Below, one piece after another: positions 4,687-5,589 of a stretch of DNA of 5,589 bases. Under the pieces are notes generated by a model that ran no database searches, was not told where the DNA came from, and was given only the letters and a program-made list of their open reading frames with translations. A program made the position numbers and the translations under genes. Source of the DNA: Alkalinema sp. CAN_BIN05 (GTDB lineage Bacteria > Cyanobacteriota > Cyanobacteriia > Leptolyngbyales > Leptolyngbyaceae); the NCBI GenBank assembly GCA_026786325.1, contig JAJAYH010000263.1, positions 1-5,589 on the forward strand, given 5' to 3'. Position 1 is the first letter of the stretch, and each line of letters begins with the position of its first letter.

Positions 4687-5346
4687 ATGAAAGCATTTGT
4701 GGCTGGAGCGACCGGAGAAACGGGTCGTCGGATTGTCAAACAACTCCTAGATCGTGGCATTGAGGTGAGAGCCTTTGTGCGGGATGAGGTGAAAGCTCGG
4801 GAAATTTTACCAGAAGGCGTTGAGATGGTGACAGGGAATGTGTTGCAAGCTCAAACCCTTAAGGATGCGTTGAAGGGCTGTACGGTTGTATTTTGTGCGA
4901 CGGGTGCCAAACCTAGCATTGATCCAACGCAGCCCTACTTAGTGGACTTTGAGGGCACTAAAAATTTGGTAAATGCGGCGAAGGTCGAAGGGGTTGAGCA
5001 ATTTGTTTTGGTCACGTCGCTTTGTGTGTCGAAGTTACTCCATCCGCTAAATTTATTTTGGGGAATTTTAGTTTGGAAAAAGTGGGCAGAGGAATATCTT
5101 CAGCGCAGTGGTTTGAGCTACACGATCGTTCGTCCCGGTGGATTGAAGAATGATGACAATGACGATCGGATTATTATGAAGGGGATGGATTCACTATTTG
5201 ATGGCAGTATTCCTCGCGAGAAGGTGGCGCAAGTTTGTATTGAGTCTTGTTTTGATATGAAGGCTAAAAATAAGATTCTGGAGATTGTGGCCTCGAAAGA
5301 TGCGGAGGAGAAAAGTATGGCCGATTTATTTGCGGCGATCGCTTAG
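4687..5346 (+). CDS. Atypical short-chain dehydrogenase/reductase, NAD(P)-binding
   Basis: The 219-residue product is a Rossmann-fold protein of the extended/atypical SDR group (NAD(P)H-binding, NmrA/TIC62-like), with relatives in cyanobacteria and plant plastids. The nucleotide loop is GATGETG (7-13). Arg32 after the second strand (AFVRD) suggests a preference for NADP(H). FCATGAKPS (69-77), the VDFEGTKNLVNAA helix (86-98) and VLVTSL (107-112) follow the fold. The segment GILVWKKWAEEYLQRSGLSY (126-145) stands where the catalytic YxxxK normally lies, but no YxxxK exists anywhere in the protein. RPGGL (149-153) is the usual sequence after it. It may therefore bind NADPH as a sensor, chaperone or assembly factor rather than act as a classical dehydrogenase. 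It has no signal peptide. The ribosome site AGGGA (4673-4677) is 9 bases from the ATG. The last codons overlap a HIP1 site (5335-5342). Confidence 0.88.
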   Translation: MKAFVAGATGETGRRIVKQLLDRGIEVRAFVRDEVKAREILPEGVEMVTGNVLQAQTLKDALKGCTVVFCATGAKPSIDPTQPYLVDFEGTKNLVNAAKVEGVEQFVLVTSLCVSKLLHPLNLFWGILVWKKWAEEYLQRSGLSYTIVRPGGLKNDDNDDRIIMKGMDSLFDGSIPREKVAQVCIESCFDMKAKNKILEIVASKDAEEKSMADLFAAIA

Positions 5347-5357
5347 TTTATCGGCCA

Positions 5358-5393
5358 GTTTGTACTGAATTTCAGTGGTTTGTACTGAATTTC
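5358..5393 (+). repeat. Pair of 16-bp direct repeats
   Basis: GTTTGTACTGAATTTC is repeated exactly at 5358-5373 and 5378-5393, a period of 20 bases. The junction also forms a dyad, ACTGAA-T-TTCAGT (5364-5376). It begins 12 bases after the reductase stop codon. Two helical turns of spacing would suit a regulator site, but a simple local duplication explains it equally well. Confidence 0.85.
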
Positions 5394-5563
5394 GATCGGC
5401 GCAGTGAGACAGGGAAACGCCATGACTTGTGCGGGAGTTGTGGCGGAGGCGTTTTGGGTAAGACTCGGCCCACTTTGTGCAATACGAGAGTGACGAGTTC
5501 ATAGGAATTTATAAAAACTCATATGATCCTAGCTGTTAAACATACACTGAATTTTAAAATATA

Positions 5564-5589
5564 GTCCAATTACCTGCTATCAATTGGAC
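5564..5589. repeat. Inverted repeat at the window edge, possible terminator
   Basis: GTCCAATT (5564-5571) pairs perfectly with AATTGGAC (5582-5589) around a 10-base loop. The arm may continue past the window. Whether a U-tract follows cannot be seen, so it may be a terminator for the reductase gene or for a converging gene outside the window. Confidence 0.5.

Larger units (their letters stand above)
5347..5589. other. Intergenic tail with repeats, no convincing gene
   Basis: I see no supported gene on either strand. A 23-codon frame (5422-5493) has a fair ribosome site (AGGGA, 5411-5415) but no recognisable content. The stretch from about 5510 is AT-rich. It contains the direct repeats at 5358-5393, a third partial copy of ACTGAATTT at 5546-5554, and the inverted repeat at the window edge. 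Confidence 0.6.

Noticed and set aside
5422..5493. 23-codon frame downstream of the reductase gene
   Set aside because: It has a fair ribosome site but is too short and featureless to support as a gene.

Overview
The window is a piece of a cyanobacterial chromosome. The evidence is a photosystem II cytochrome c550 gene (psbV), plastocyanin and cytochrome c6 genes side by side, a cyanobacterial-type accD, a DUF1997 gene (a family of cyanobacteria and plastids), and four copies of the HIP1 octamer GCGATCGC. A psbV2-type gene is found in only a limited set of cyanobacteria. I cannot name a genus from the sequence alone.

Layout. The left edge carries the first 48 codons of a leftward FAD-dependent monooxygenase gene that runs off the window. 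Divergent from it, accD (288-1169) encodes the beta subunit of acetyl-CoA carboxylase carboxyltransferase. A rightward run of four genes for exported redox proteins follows: psbV (1340-1828), psbV2 (1959-2504), petE (2664-3065) and petJ (3273-3743). They share direction but are unlikely to be one simple operon. A strong hairpin terminator separates psbV from psbV2, petE has its own TATAAT box, and petJ has a possible one. A leftward DUF1997 gene (3885-4538) converges on petJ across a likely two-way terminator. It is divergent from an atypical short-chain dehydrogenase/reductase gene (4687-5346). The last 243 bases hold no convincing gene, but they contain a pair of 16-bp direct repeats and an inverted repeat at the window edge.

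How the genes work together. PsbV is an extrinsic subunit on the lumenal side of photosystem II, with His/His-ligated heme. PetE and PetJ are the alternative lumenal carriers between cytochrome b6f and photosystem I, normally exchanged according to copper supply. PsbV2 is a PsbV paralogue that has lost the distal heme histidine and whose function is unresolved. The window therefore gathers lumenal electron-transfer proteins from both ends of the photosynthetic chain in one locus. I recall psbV-psbV2-petJ as the order in Thermosynechococcus; here petE sits between psbV2 and petJ.

Most worth a second look: the heme-ligand change in PsbV2, the possible terminator/anti-terminator pairing in front of it, the three 19-bp repeats and the palindrome upstream of petE, and the related palindrome upstream of petJ.
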